Shown piece by piece: positions 19,502 through 28,721 of a stretch of DNA of 64,000 nt; the first letter of the stretch is position 1; each line of letters opens with the position of its first letter. The DNA is from Chitinophagaceae bacterium. GTDB taxonomy: Bacteria > Bacteroidota > Bacteroidia > Chitinophagales > Chitinophagaceae. The stretch lies in the NCBI GenBank assembly GCA_016715365.1, contig JADKAM010000007.1, forward strand, positions 165,996 through 229,995, written 5' to 3'. The translations under genes were made by a program, and so were the position numbers. The notes below the pieces were generated by a model, which was given only the letters and a program-made list of their open reading frames with translations, made no database searches and had not been told where the DNA came from.

Positions 19502-21661
19502 CTACTGTAAAACTGATATCACATAGTTTATTGCAGCAGGATCAATAGCAGAGCCAGTAGTATTCCTGAACCGTATTTTAACCGTATTGGCAGCCGAAAC
19601 CCTTGCCCAGGCAATTACAACACCAGCTTCTATATCCGCCTCCGGCGAAACAAATACAGCACTGTTACTGGTATTTGCACTGGCTACAGCTACAGTAATA
19701 TCAAGTTCGCTGTTGGCAGGAATAGAACCAACATCTATATTTTGTGTACTTTTTATCAGTGCATTGTTCACAGAGCCTGAGGTTCCTAATTTAAAATCTG
19801 CTGCTACATCCAGCCTGGCTGCAGGCACTGTTGTGCCAATGCCAACTTTACCATCATTCTTTATTGTTAACCGGGCACCATAACCACCTGTAGTATTCAT
19901 GGTATTGAATTGCAGTTTTGTTGGCACAATACCGGCTGCTATGGCTCCATCTGCATAAATATCCAGTCCGGCAGATAATATATAATTTGTACCGTCATAG
20001 TTCATGGTACTGATGGCAGATAAATAATCACCATTGTTTACAGTAGTTGGTGTAGCCAATGTTCCCCTGGCATGCTGAAAAATCAGCCCGGGTGCGTATC
20101 CGGCATCATTTGCTGCGTTCCTGATCAGCAGGTCTGCGGGAGCGCCAAATCCTTCAGATGCAATCTCAACTTTTGCATAGCCGTAGGTTGAGTTGGGAGT
20201 AATAGTGCCAAAGCCCAGTGTTTTGTTGTTAAAATCGCCATAGATAATGGGTGGATTGGTAGCATTATTGGCGATATACAGTTTGTTATTTCCTGTTTCA
20301 TTGTAGCCGGCCTGGAGGCCCAGGAATACGTTGTTACTGCCTGTTGCTGAAAATCCTGCCTGCCAGCCTAAAGCCGTATTGCTGGATCCGGAAACATTTG
20401 AATTGAGTGCCTGTTGCCCGATAGCCGTATTATTACTGCCGGTAGTATTGGTCGAAAGAGCCAACACGCCTGTAGCAGTATTAAAAATTCCTTCAGTATT
20501 AGCAGACATTGCACTAACACCGGTTGCTGTATTGTTATATCCGATGGTGTTGAATTTAAGAGCATCCATGCCGGTTGCTGTGTTAGCAGAGCCGCTGGTA
20601 TTAAAAAACAGCGATGCCATGCCGGTTGCTGTATTAAAGATGCCATTGATATTGCTGTTAAGGGCCTGCATACCCATTGCAGTATTATTATACCCGGTAG
20701 TATTGGAAGAGAGGGCCGCTACGCCAGTTGCCGTATTAAATACACCGGTTGTGTTGGCAAAAAGGGCCTGTGTGCCTGTTGCGGTATTATTATACCCGCT
20801 TGTATTCGCTTTAAGAGCTTCCATACCATTAGCGGTATTATTATACCCGCTTGTATTAAAATAAAGGGACTGAAAGCCGGATGCAACATTGTTATTTCCA
20901 CTGGTATTGGAAAAAAGAGCGTTCATGCCAACAGCCGAATTTTGGAAACCGATGGTATTTGAAATGAGCGATTTTGTACCCATTGCAGCATTGCTGTATC
21001 CGGTTGTATTGGAATCCAACGATCTGAAACCCACTGCAACATTACTATTTCCTTCATTCCATCTAAGGGTTTCCATACCTATTGCAGTATTATCAGCTCC
21101 GGTAGTATTAAATGTAAGGGCCCTTACGCCAATTGCTGTATTCCGGGATGAAGTGGTATTGGATAGAAGGGCCTGTAGGCCCAACGCTGTATTGTTAAAA
21201 CCAGTTGATGCGGGGTTCAATGCATTTGCCCCCCACGCTGTATTGGTGGTGCTAATATAACCTGATCGCACATTGTTCCTTTTAAAAATAAGATCCCTGT
21301 TATCAGCTGTTCCTATAAAGTGATTGGCATTTGTTCCTGTATTGCCACCTGTGCGCCAGGCCAGCGTATCTGCATTGGCATTGGAATGCATCCAGGCCCA
21401 ACCCGTGCCGGTATAATAATAAAAGCCTAAACTGTCCGGCGCATTTTGAAAAACAAGTAAGCCAGCAGCCGGGGCAGCAATGGCATTTCTTTCGGTGCGG
21501 CTCATCCTTGGTATCAGCACCCCTTTCTGTGTGCTTGTTACATCAAGCAATGCACTTGCATTGGCAGCGCTGCCATCAGTATTAATGGCAACAGATTGTG
21601 CTTTTGCCTGTTGGGCAGATAAAAAAAAGGCTGTAATTAACAGGAAGGTCTGAAATCTCAT
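19502..21661 (-). CDS. secreted adhesin-like protein with 17-residue head repeats (paralog E)
   Basis: 719 residues, intact. Signal peptide (residues 1-21, cleavage after AKAQ) and shared N-terminal block (SVAINTDGSAANASALLDV). Head repeats here are very uniform, with the motif GYNNTA(T/M)G-x-x-AL-x-x-NT(T/S) dominating up to about residue 440. A stalk-like region and a hinge (GIGTTVPAARLDV) follow, then the same C-terminal beta domain as paralog D (VFVSP, WARVSAANTVKIRF, YVISVLQ). It converges on the response-regulator gene with 21 bp between stop codons. The uniform repeats suggest recent repeat expansion or homogenisation. Confidence 0.8.
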   Translation of the reverse strand: MRFQTFLLITAFFLSAQQAKAQSVAINTDGSAANASALLDVTSTQKGVLIPRMSRTERNAIAAPAAGLLVFQNAPDSLGFYYYTGTGWAWMHSNANADTLAWRTGGNTGTNANHFIGTADNRDLIFKRNNVRSGYISTTNTAWGANALNPASTGFNNTALGLQALLSNTTSSRNTAIGVRALTFNTTGADNTAIGMETLRWNEGNSNVAVGFRSLDSNTTGYSNAAMGTKSLISNTIGFQNSAVGMNALFSNTSGNNNVASGFQSLYFNTSGYNNTANGMEALKANTSGYNNTATGTQALFANTTGVFNTATGVAALSSNTTGYNNTAMGMQALNSNINGIFNTATGMASLFFNTSGSANTATGMDALKFNTIGYNNTATGVSAMSANTEGIFNTATGVLALSTNTTGSNNTAIGQQALNSNVSGSSNTALGWQAGFSATGSNNVFLGLQAGYNETGNNKLYIANNATNPPIIYGDFNNKTLGFGTITPNSTYGYAKVEIASEGFGAPADLLIRNAANDAGYAPGLIFQHARGTLATPTTVNNGDYLSAISTMNYDGTNYILSAGLDIYADGAIAAGIVPTKLQFNTMNTTGGYGARLTIKNDGKVGIGTTVPAARLDVAADFKLGTSGSVNNALIKSTQNIDVGSIPANSELDITVAVASANTSNSAVFVSPEADIEAGVVIAWARVSAANTVKIRFRNTTGSAIDPAAINYVISVLQ

Positions 21662-21944
21662 GGTAATCTTTTATACTTTTATTTAATCACGTTAATGCTA
21701 TTTTAATGGCATGAAGTTCGGGTATGCCGGAGTTTTTAATCAGTACAAATTCATCATAATTCTCCTGCTTGCTGTAATTAATAGGATAAATTCGTCATTC
21801 TGCCGGAGTTTAAGATTTTTTGTGATGCAAAAGGGGCAAATGTTTTAAGAAACCGGGGTTAGATGATTCACCCCTGCTACCTCAATTGTAGCATGCGGGC
21901 ACATACCTGAGTGGGTATTAAAAAATTAAGCAGGAAAAGTGTAA

Positions 21945-23219
21945 TTACAATTCCGGGTATAAAGGAAACTGCTTCATAAATGATTTTACTTCTTCCTTTA
22001 CAGCAGCTATAACAGCTTCGTCATCAATATTCATCAATACTTTATCAATAAAATCAACAACGGTTTTCATGTCGGCTTCCTTCATACCACGGGTGGTAAC
22101 AGCCGGTACGCCCACACGGATGCCGGAGGTTACAAACGGGCTTTTATCATCAAAGGGAACGGCATTTTTATTTAAAGTGATGTGTGCTTTATCTAAAGTT
22201 TCCTGTGCTTTTTTACCGGTGATGTTTTTATTGCGCAGGTCTATCAGCATTAAATGATTGTCGGTACCACCGCTTATCAGCTGATAATCTTTATCAACAA
22301 AAGCTTTTGCCATTGCCTGCGCATTGCTGATAATTTGTTGACCATATGCTTTAAAATCTTCTGATAAAATTTCACCGAAAGCAACTGCTTTTGCTGCAAT
22401 CACATGTTCCAGCGGCCCACCCTGTGTGCCGGGGAAAACGGCCAGGTCGAGTAAAGAACTCATCATTCTTGTATTGCCTTTCGGGTCTTTTAATCCCCAG
22501 GGGTTTTCAAAATCGTGGCGCAGCATAATAACCCCGCCTCTTGGGCCACGCAAAGTTTTGTGTGTGGTAGAAGTCACTATATGACAATGATCAAAGGGAT
22601 CGTTTAATAAACCTGCAGCAATTAAACCGGCAGGGTGTGCAATGTCTGCAAAAACAACGGCGCCAATTTCATCGGCCACGGCACGTATGCGTTTGTAATC
22701 CCAATCGCGGCTGTAAGCCGAGGCGCCGCAGATGATCATCTTTGGTTTTTCGGCACGGGCTATTGTTTCCAGTTGTTCGTAATCAACAATACCATCTTTG
22801 GTTACGCCATAATGCAGCGCCTGGTAAGTTTTGCCGCTGAAGTTGGCCGGGCTGCCATGGGTAAGATGGCCACCCATACTTAAATCAAGACCTAAGAATT
22901 TTTCTCCGGGTTTCATTACTGCTAAAAAAACAGCACCGTTTGCCTGTGCACCGCTATGTGGCTGTACATTAGCATAGGTACATTTGAAAACTTCTTTTAA
23001 ACGGTCGATAGCCAGTTGTTCTACCTGGTCTACAATTTCGCAACCACCATAATATCTTTTTCCGGGGTAGCCTTCTGCATATTTATTGGTTAATGATGTG
23101 CCCATGGCCTGCATTACCTGCAGACTGGTGAAATTTTCCGAAGCGATCAGTTCAATTCCGCAACGCTGTCTTTCCAATTCCTGGTTAATCAGATCAAAAA
23201 CCAATGTATCTTTTTGCAT
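21945..23219 (-). CDS. glyA: serine hydroxymethyltransferase
   Basis: 424 residues, the usual length. PLP-dependent enzyme interconverting serine plus tetrahydrofolate and glycine plus 5,10-methylene-tetrahydrofolate; cytosolic, central one-carbon metabolism. Landmarks: ELIASENF at residues 23-30, YAEGYPGKRYYGGCE around 47-61, and the PLP lysine Lys221 in TSTTHKTLRGPRGG. Only conserved substitutions are seen. Single gene with nothing close on the same strand. Confidence 0.97.
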   Translation of the reverse strand: MQKDTLVFDLINQELERQRCGIELIASENFTSLQVMQAMGTSLTNKYAEGYPGKRYYGGCEIVDQVEQLAIDRLKEVFKCTYANVQPHSGAQANGAVFLAVMKPGEKFLGLDLSMGGHLTHGSPANFSGKTYQALHYGVTKDGIVDYEQLETIARAEKPKMIICGASAYSRDWDYKRIRAVADEIGAVVFADIAHPAGLIAAGLLNDPFDHCHIVTSTTHKTLRGPRGGVIMLRHDFENPWGLKDPKGNTRMMSSLLDLAVFPGTQGGPLEHVIAAKAVAFGEILSEDFKAYGQQIISNAQAMAKAFVDKDYQLISGGTDNHLMLIDLRNKNITGKKAQETLDKAHITLNKNAVPFDDKSPFVTSGIRVGVPAVTTRGMKEADMKTVVDFIDKVLMNIDDEAVIAAVKEEVKSFMKQFPLYPEL

Positions 23220-23399
23220 AAGCCTGTTTTAGAAACGCAAATATAAAGCAGCATACAGGATTTTGGGGATGAGGTTATTAACGATTAGTGTATAAAATAC
23301 ACGGATTACCTAAAATGTACTACATTAGCACCCGTTTCAAGATGAAGAAAACACAATTGTAAACTAAATGCACTGCCCACGGCAGATTAGTTTTAAACA

Positions 23400-24404
23400 A
23401 TGAAGGCAATTATCCCGGTAGCAGGCGCAGGTACAAAACTGAGGCCGCATACATATACACAACCCAAGGCATTAATACCGCTTGCTGGAAAAACCATCCT
23501 CAGTATCATTGTAGATCAGCTGCATGATGCGGGGATTAAAGATTTCATTTTTATTATTGGATACCTGGGAGAGAAGATCCAGGACTATGTAGAAAAGAAA
23601 TATCCCGATTTAAACTGTCATTTTGTGCAGCAGAACGAGCGTTTTGGTATTGGTCATGCCATTAACCTTACCCGTGAACTGGTTGGTACAGATGAAGTGA
23701 TGATCGTTTTGGGAGATACCATCGCTGATTATAATGTTAAAGAGATTATTGATTCGCCGGTGTCTATGCTGGGAATAAAAAAAGTAGATGATCCCCGGGA
23801 TTTTGGAGTTGCCGAAATTGAAGATGACGGATCGGTTAGCCGTGTGGTTGAAAAGCCATCTATTCCAAAAAGCAATATGGCGCTGGTGGGTGTTTATAAA
23901 ATAAAGGAAACCGGGTTTATGTTCTCATGCCTCGAAAACCTGATTGGAACCAATACCAAAGGATATGAAGAGTTCAGTTTAACCGAAGCGCTGGAGTGCA
24001 TGATGCAGCGTGGGGCTGCTTTCAAATCATTTAAGGTAACCAACTGGTTTGATTGCGGAAAGAAAGAAACATTGCTGGTTTCCAATGCAACCCTGCTTAA
24101 AAAATTTGGCGGTAATGTATCTGAAGAACACAATTTTGAAAATACGGTGATCATACCCCCGGTATCCATTGCCGAGGGATGCGAAATAAAGAATTCTGTT
24201 ATCGGCCCCAATGTAACAATAGGAGAGAACACTTCCATTAATTATACCATTATAAAAGATTCCATCATCGGGTCTTACTCTAATTTGTATGAAGTTGTTT
24301 TAAATAATTCGCTGATCGGCAGCGATGCTGAAGTTAAAGGTGAAAGCCGGAACCTGAATATAGGCGATAATACGGCTATTGACCTGGGTGGTAACAGCAA
24401 ATAA
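23400..24404 (+). CDS. sugar-nucleotidyltransferase with left-handed beta-helix tail (RmlA-like)
   Basis: 334 residues. N-terminal nucleotidyltransferase domain (1-235): signature AGAGTKLRPHTYTQPKAL at 8-25 (Lys where most members have Arg in GTRL), the metal-site LGDTIAD near 103-109 and GVAEIEDDG near 138. The C-terminal part (about 245-330) has hexapeptide-type repeats (NSVIGPNVTIGENTSI) forming a left-handed beta helix. It joins a sugar 1-phosphate with an NTP to make a nucleotide sugar for surface polysaccharide; glucose-1-phosphate thymidylyl- or uridylyl-transfer cannot be told apart by eye. A bidirectional terminator follows. Confidence 0.85.
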   Translation: MKAIIPVAGAGTKLRPHTYTQPKALIPLAGKTILSIIVDQLHDAGIKDFIFIIGYLGEKIQDYVEKKYPDLNCHFVQQNERFGIGHAINLTRELVGTDEVMIVLGDTIADYNVKEIIDSPVSMLGIKKVDDPRDFGVAEIEDDGSVSRVVEKPSIPKSNMALVGVYKIKETGFMFSCLENLIGTNTKGYEEFSLTEALECMMQRGAAFKSFKVTNWFDCGKKETLLVSNATLLKKFGGNVSEEHNFENTVIIPPVSIAEGCEIKNSVIGPNVTIGENTSINYTIIKDSIIGSYSNLYEVVLNNSLIGSDAEVKGESRNLNIGDNTAIDLGGNSK

Positions 24405-24430
24405 AAAGAGGATTTTAAATCAGTCTATTT

Positions 24431-24482
24431 CTCTAAACCTCTAAGTTAATTTTAACTGGTTTAAAACATAGAGGCTTAGAGA
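24431..24482. repeat. stem-loop between convergent genes
   Basis: CTCTAAACCTCTA and TAGAGGCTTAGAG form a 13-bp stem with one mismatch, separated by an A/T-rich loop. It lies directly before the terminator at 24505-24545 and may protect transcript ends. Confidence 0.45.
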
Positions 24483-24504
24483 AGTAGAGAAATACAAAAT
24501 TGCA

Positions 24505-24545
24505 AAAAAAAAGAGGCTACCCATTTGGACCGCCTCTTTTTTATA
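24505..24545. terminator. bidirectional terminator between convergent genes
   Basis: AAGAGGC (24511-24517) pairs with GCCTCTT (24532-24538), flanked by an A run before and a T run after, so it can act for the plus-strand nucleotidyltransferase and the minus-strand DUF1761 gene. Confidence 0.8.
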
Positions 24546-24563
24546 TTTTACAAAAAACTATAT

Positions 24564-25076
24564 TTAACTAAAGTGAAATCCGTTTTCGCTCCAGCCACAA
24601 ATAATGCCTCCCATAATGGCAAGCGCCACAACCCAATAACCTGCGGTAATGAGAGTTAGTTTAAATGGTTTGTGAGCATACAAACCATTAATGGCAATTA
24701 CCGGAAAAACAAATAAAAGGCCTAACATAGTTCCATGCAATGCACCATGTTTAAATGTTCTGAAGGCAGTTCCATACTCGGCCATGAATGCGGTATAAGA
24801 AGCAGTAGCTTTTGCAGGATCGCCGCCAACCATGCCCAACGCACCAAACTGGTGTATAACTACAGCAGGAATTATCATAAAACTTGCAATGAAGGCAAAT
24901 ACAAACGACAGCCCAAAAATTTTGGCCATATTGCCATTTTTAAGCTGTTCTTCTGTTAAACCTTCTGCTTTCATCCATACAGTACCAAATACTTTTGGAT
25001 GATACCAGATGAAGCCAACAATAAATGTAGATAATGCTGCGGCTAATGCACTAAGTGCCATGTGTCCAAAGTCCAT
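24564..25076 (-). CDS. DUF1761 family membrane protein
   Basis: 170 residues from the ATG at 25076, which begins MDFGHMALSALAA as is usual for the family; a start at 25100 would add eight residues. Four hydrophobic segments (about 5-25, 60-80, 112-130, 142-162) and the family-typical FIVGFIWYHPKVFG and WMKAEGL stretches. The family has no established biochemical function. Monocistronic. A truncated relative is found at 50587-50880 at the edge of the cassette array. Confidence 0.85.
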   Translation of the reverse strand: MDFGHMALSALAAALSTFIVGFIWYHPKVFGTVWMKAEGLTEEQLKNGNMAKIFGLSFVFAFIASFMIIPAVVIHQFGALGMVGGDPAKATASYTAFMAEYGTAFRTFKHGALHGTMLGLLFVFPVIAINGLYAHKPFKLTLITAGYWVVALAIMGGIICGWSENGFHFS

Positions 25077-25285
25077 AATTAGTAGTTTTAGTTGCTTCAA
25101 ACATAAAAATAATAATCAACACATGCAAGTATTTGCACCATGCATTAACGGTTGTATTATTTTATTTTAGAATTTAGCCCCCTTTTTTAGTATTTGTAAA
25201 ATAAAATCATTTACTTTGCGTTTCAAAGTACTTTCTATTTGTTAAATAATTTTAACTGATATTTGAAAATACTATATGATTAATT

Positions 25286-26224
25286 ATGCAAAACCGGGTT
25301 ACAAAACTGTTTAATATAGCATATCCCATTGTTCAGGCAGGTATGATATGGGCCAGCGGCTGGCGCCTTGCCAGTGCGGTAAGCAATGCCGGTGCATTGG
25401 GTATTATTGGCAGCGGCAGTATGTATCCCGAAGTTTTAAGGGCCCATATTCAGCAATGTAAGGCAGCAACAAAAAAGCCTTTTGGTGTGAATGTACCTTT
25501 GTTGTATCCGGATATTGATAAGCATATTCAGATAATCATTGAAGAAAAAGTACCCATTGTATTTACATCGGCCGGAAATCCAAAAACCTGGACATCTACA
25601 TTAAAGCTGCATGGCATAACCGTTGTACATGTAGTAAGCAGCAGCAAATTTGCACTGAAGGCACAGGAAGCCGGCTGCGATGCAGTTGTTGCCGAAGGCT
25701 TTGAAGCCGGCGGACATAATGGAAGAGAAGAAACCACCACCATGGTATTGATACCGGCAGTTTGTGCCGCAGTAAATATTCCGGTGCTGGCAGCAGGAGG
25801 CATTGCAACCGGCAGGCAAATGCTGGCGTCTATGGTATTAGGGGCAGAAGGAGTACAGGTGGGCAGCAGGTTTGTGGCAAGTAACGAAGCCTCATCTCAC
25901 GAAAATTTTAAAAACCTGGTGATCAACTCCGGCGAAGGAGATACACATTTATCTTTAAAACAATTAACGCCGGTAAGGTTATTGAAAAACGATTTTTTTA
26001 ACCTTGTACAGCAAGCTGAAAATAAGGGTGCATCAACAGATGAACTGCAAAAATTATTAGGAAGAGGCAGGGCTAAACTGGGCATGTTTGAAGGAAACCT
26101 GGCTGAAGGAGAACTGGAAATAGGGCAGGTGAGTGCTATCATAAAAACTATAAAACCGGCAGCAGAAATTGTGCAGGAGATGTATAAAGAATATGAAGCT
26201 GCATTAAAGCAGCCGGTAAAATAA
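25286..26224 (+). CDS. nitronate monooxygenase / FabK-like flavoprotein
   Basis: 312 residues, an FMN-binding TIM barrel. Typical features: PIVQAGMIWASG at 14-25, SNAGALGIIGSGS at 34-46, GVNVPL near 72, the glycine-rich EGFEAGGHNGRE near 137-148 that contains the catalytic His, and AAGGIATGRQ plus GAEGVQVGSRF for FMN phosphate binding. The family includes nitronate monooxygenases, which oxidise nitronates to carbonyl compounds, and enoyl-ACP reductase FabK; sequence alone does not separate the two. Monocistronic, ends 61 bp before the polysaccharide export gene. Confidence 0.85.
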   Translation: MQNRVTKLFNIAYPIVQAGMIWASGWRLASAVSNAGALGIIGSGSMYPEVLRAHIQQCKAATKKPFGVNVPLLYPDIDKHIQIIIEEKVPIVFTSAGNPKTWTSTLKLHGITVVHVVSSSKFALKAQEAGCDAVVAEGFEAGGHNGREETTTMVLIPAVCAAVNIPVLAAGGIATGRQMLASMVLGAEGVQVGSRFVASNEASSHENFKNLVINSGEGDTHLSLKQLTPVRLLKNDFFNLVQQAENKGASTDELQKLLGRGRAKLGMFEGNLAEGELEIGQVSAIIKTIKPAAEIVQEMYKEYEAALKQPVK

Positions 26225-26285
26225 TATATATATTTGCGTCCCGATGGGTATCGCGATTAAAAATTAATAAATCAACCCCAAACAC

Positions 26286-28697
26286 ATGTTACTAAACGCA
26301 GGGCAAGTTTACAAAGGATTTAAAAAAACGGTTTTTATTTTCAGTATACTTTTTTTCTTTTTTGTTGATGCGGCCAATGCTCAAAATCCCAAGGATCCAA
26401 GCAGCCCGGATGTACCCGAATTGCCAAAAACGCAATTGCCTCCTGCCGATTTGTATAACATGTTAAAAGATAAAAACGGGGAAACAAAAAAAACCGGTGA
26501 GGACGCAAATAAAAAATTAAAAGACCGTATAGAAAAAGACAGTCTTGTAAAAGAAAAAACACCGCAGTCTTTAAACCCAACGGAAGATACGTATGGTATG
26601 AACCTTTTCCGCACTGGTATTGTGGCTTCTCTTTCCGAATTATCAACACCGCCATTGGATTACCCGATTGGCGTTTACGACCAGATCATTGTTTCGCTTT
26701 GGAATGGTGCAGAAGCTACGCTGGATTATACCGTTGCAAGAGACGGGTCCATTTTTCCCACCAGTATTGGCAAAATATATTTACAAGGCCTCACTTTTGA
26801 AAATGTAAGGTCTTTATTAACCAGGCGGTTTAAAGCCTATGTACCCCCTTCAACCAATATTTCTGTTTCCATTGGTCAGCCACGTACTATTTCAGTAAAT
26901 GTTGCCGGCGAAGTTAAGAACCAGGGCCCGGTTACGGTTTCGGCATTTACCAATGCATTTAATGTAATTGCATTGGCAGGCGGGCCAACCAACCTGGCCA
27001 ATCTGCGTGAAATTCAGATAAAAAGAAACGGAAAAATTATTGATGTGCTGGATGTGTATAAATATTTAACTACCGGCGATTTTGGAAAACATATTTACCT
27101 GGATAACAACGATTTTGTCATCTTGCAAACGGTGGAGAAAAAAGTAAAAGCAGAAGGTAAATTTAAACGCCCGATGTTTTACCAGCTTAAAAAAGATGAG
27201 GGTATGAAGGCGCTGTTGAAATACTCAGGCGGATTGGAACGGGAAGCATTTTCGAGTGGGGTAAAAATTTACCGAACCGAACTGGAAAAACAGGTAATAC
27301 AGGATGTGAATGCAACGGCCATTATTAATCCTACAAACGATATCCGTTTAAAGGGCGAAGATTATCCATTGATTGATGGCGATATTGTAAAAGTAATAGC
27401 GGTAAACCCGGGGCTTTTTAACAAGATAGAAATGAAGGGAGAAATTTCATACCCCGGTCAATATGAAGCCAGGAAAGGCGATAAATTATTTGATTTAATT
27501 AATCGTGCCGGTGGTATTACACGTAATACCTATTTGCCCCGTGCCTTTATTTTTCGTGGAGGTGGTGATAGTACCAATATTAAGGCAAGCAGGGTAGAAG
27601 TAAACCTGACTGCTATAACTACCAATGATACTTCCAGCATTTATAATGTAGAATTATTTGCCAACGACCAGGTGTTGCTTTTTAATACCAACCAGTTTGC
27701 CGATAAACAATATGTTGAAATTTTTGGCGAAATAAGAAAAGAAGGTAAAGTAAACAGGTATGGTGGTATGACTTTACAGGATCTGTTGTATTTATCGGGT
27801 GGTTTAAAACAGTCGGCAGAATATGGAAGAATAGAAATATCCAGCGTTGTTGACTTAGACTCTGCCAAAGGAATGCAACAACCAACCCGTACCATTTTAC
27901 GCACTTTAAAATTATCGCCAAATATTGATCTGGACAGTGTATCAGCTGGAATTGAATTAAGACCCTATGACCAGGTGTATGTTCGCAAAAACCCAACATT
28001 TGAACTACAGCAATTAATTTTAATAAACGGAATGGTTAAATATTCAGGCCCTTATCCAAGATTAAGTAAATCCGAAAGAATATCATCTTATATTGAAAGA
28101 GCGGGTGGGGTAAAGGAAGAAGCGGATTTAACCGGAGCTATTTTATATCGTAAGAAAACACAGTACTTCAGAGAAAATGTAACCAGTAAAGTAGCTTCTT
28201 TAACAGATTCAGTTGGCAGTATTGTTTTAGACTCGGTTAAAACCACTATAGCCGAAGTTGCCAATGAACCCGTGAGCATTGATCTGTACCGTGCTTTAAA
28301 ATACAAAAACAGCAAGTATGATATTGTACTGCAGGAAGGCGATGTGATCTTCATTCCGGAAATAAACCCCTTTGTAAATGTAAAAGGTATTGTACAGTCA
28401 CCTTTAAAACTAACTTTTGATAAAGAGCATACCAGTGTTGGATATTATATTGATAAGGCCGGTGGTTTTGGTATAAGGCCATGGAGAAAAAGAATTTTTG
28501 TAACATACGCAAACGGAAAAAGCCGCAGAACAAAAAATCTTTTCTTCATGCATTTTTATCCAAAGGTAAAAGAAGGTTCTACTGTAACTGTTCCATCAAG
28601 GCCCGAAGGTGCCGAAATTACAGATACCCTTTTGCAGGTAGTGGTTTCAGCTATACCAGTTGCCCTTGCTGCCTATCTTGTTAATTTATTGAGGTAA
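26286..28697 (+). CDS. outer-membrane polysaccharide export protein with multiple SLBB domains (Wza-like)
   Basis: 803 residues, about twice the length of E. coli Wza but normal for multi-SLBB forms in Bacteroidota. A hydrophobic N-terminal signal (12-32) and a charged spacer are followed by the poly-export domain (near 125-205: DYPIGVYDQIIVSLWNG) and then about six SLBB units with GEVKNQGPV, GEISYPGQYE, GEIRKEGKVNRYGG and similar turns. A C-terminal hydrophobic helix (LLQVVVSAIPVALAAYLV) ends the protein. It should form the outer-membrane channel for exported polysaccharide. The chain-length regulator follows 24 bp downstream, as in capsule operons. Confidence 0.9.
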   Translation: MLLNAGQVYKGFKKTVFIFSILFFFFVDAANAQNPKDPSSPDVPELPKTQLPPADLYNMLKDKNGETKKTGEDANKKLKDRIEKDSLVKEKTPQSLNPTEDTYGMNLFRTGIVASLSELSTPPLDYPIGVYDQIIVSLWNGAEATLDYTVARDGSIFPTSIGKIYLQGLTFENVRSLLTRRFKAYVPPSTNISVSIGQPRTISVNVAGEVKNQGPVTVSAFTNAFNVIALAGGPTNLANLREIQIKRNGKIIDVLDVYKYLTTGDFGKHIYLDNNDFVILQTVEKKVKAEGKFKRPMFYQLKKDEGMKALLKYSGGLEREAFSSGVKIYRTELEKQVIQDVNATAIINPTNDIRLKGEDYPLIDGDIVKVIAVNPGLFNKIEMKGEISYPGQYEARKGDKLFDLINRAGGITRNTYLPRAFIFRGGGDSTNIKASRVEVNLTAITTNDTSSIYNVELFANDQVLLFNTNQFADKQYVEIFGEIRKEGKVNRYGGMTLQDLLYLSGGLKQSAEYGRIEISSVVDLDSAKGMQQPTRTILRTLKLSPNIDLDSVSAGIELRPYDQVYVRKNPTFELQQLILINGMVKYSGPYPRLSKSERISSYIERAGGVKEEADLTGAILYRKKTQYFRENVTSKVASLTDSVGSIVLDSVKTTIAEVANEPVSIDLYRALKYKNSKYDIVLQEGDVIFIPEINPFVNVKGIVQSPLKLTFDKEHTSVGYYIDKAGGFGIRPWRKRIFVTYANGKSRRTKNLFFMHFYPKVKEGSTVTVPSRPEGAEITDTLLQVVVSAIPVALAAYLVNLLR

Positions 28698-28721
28698 TTT
28701 TTTTAAAACACCAGTTACGCC

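Noticed and set aside
225..21600. CRISPR array suggested by many regularly spaced repeats
   Set aside because: The 51-bp periodicity is coding, degenerate and in frame with a 17-residue protein repeat; there are no identical repeats with unique spacers and no cas genes.
26229..26237. TATATTTGC as a -7 promoter box for the polysaccharide export operon
   Set aside because: It matches TAnnTTTG, but no TTTG element stands at the right distance upstream, and such short A/T words are common.
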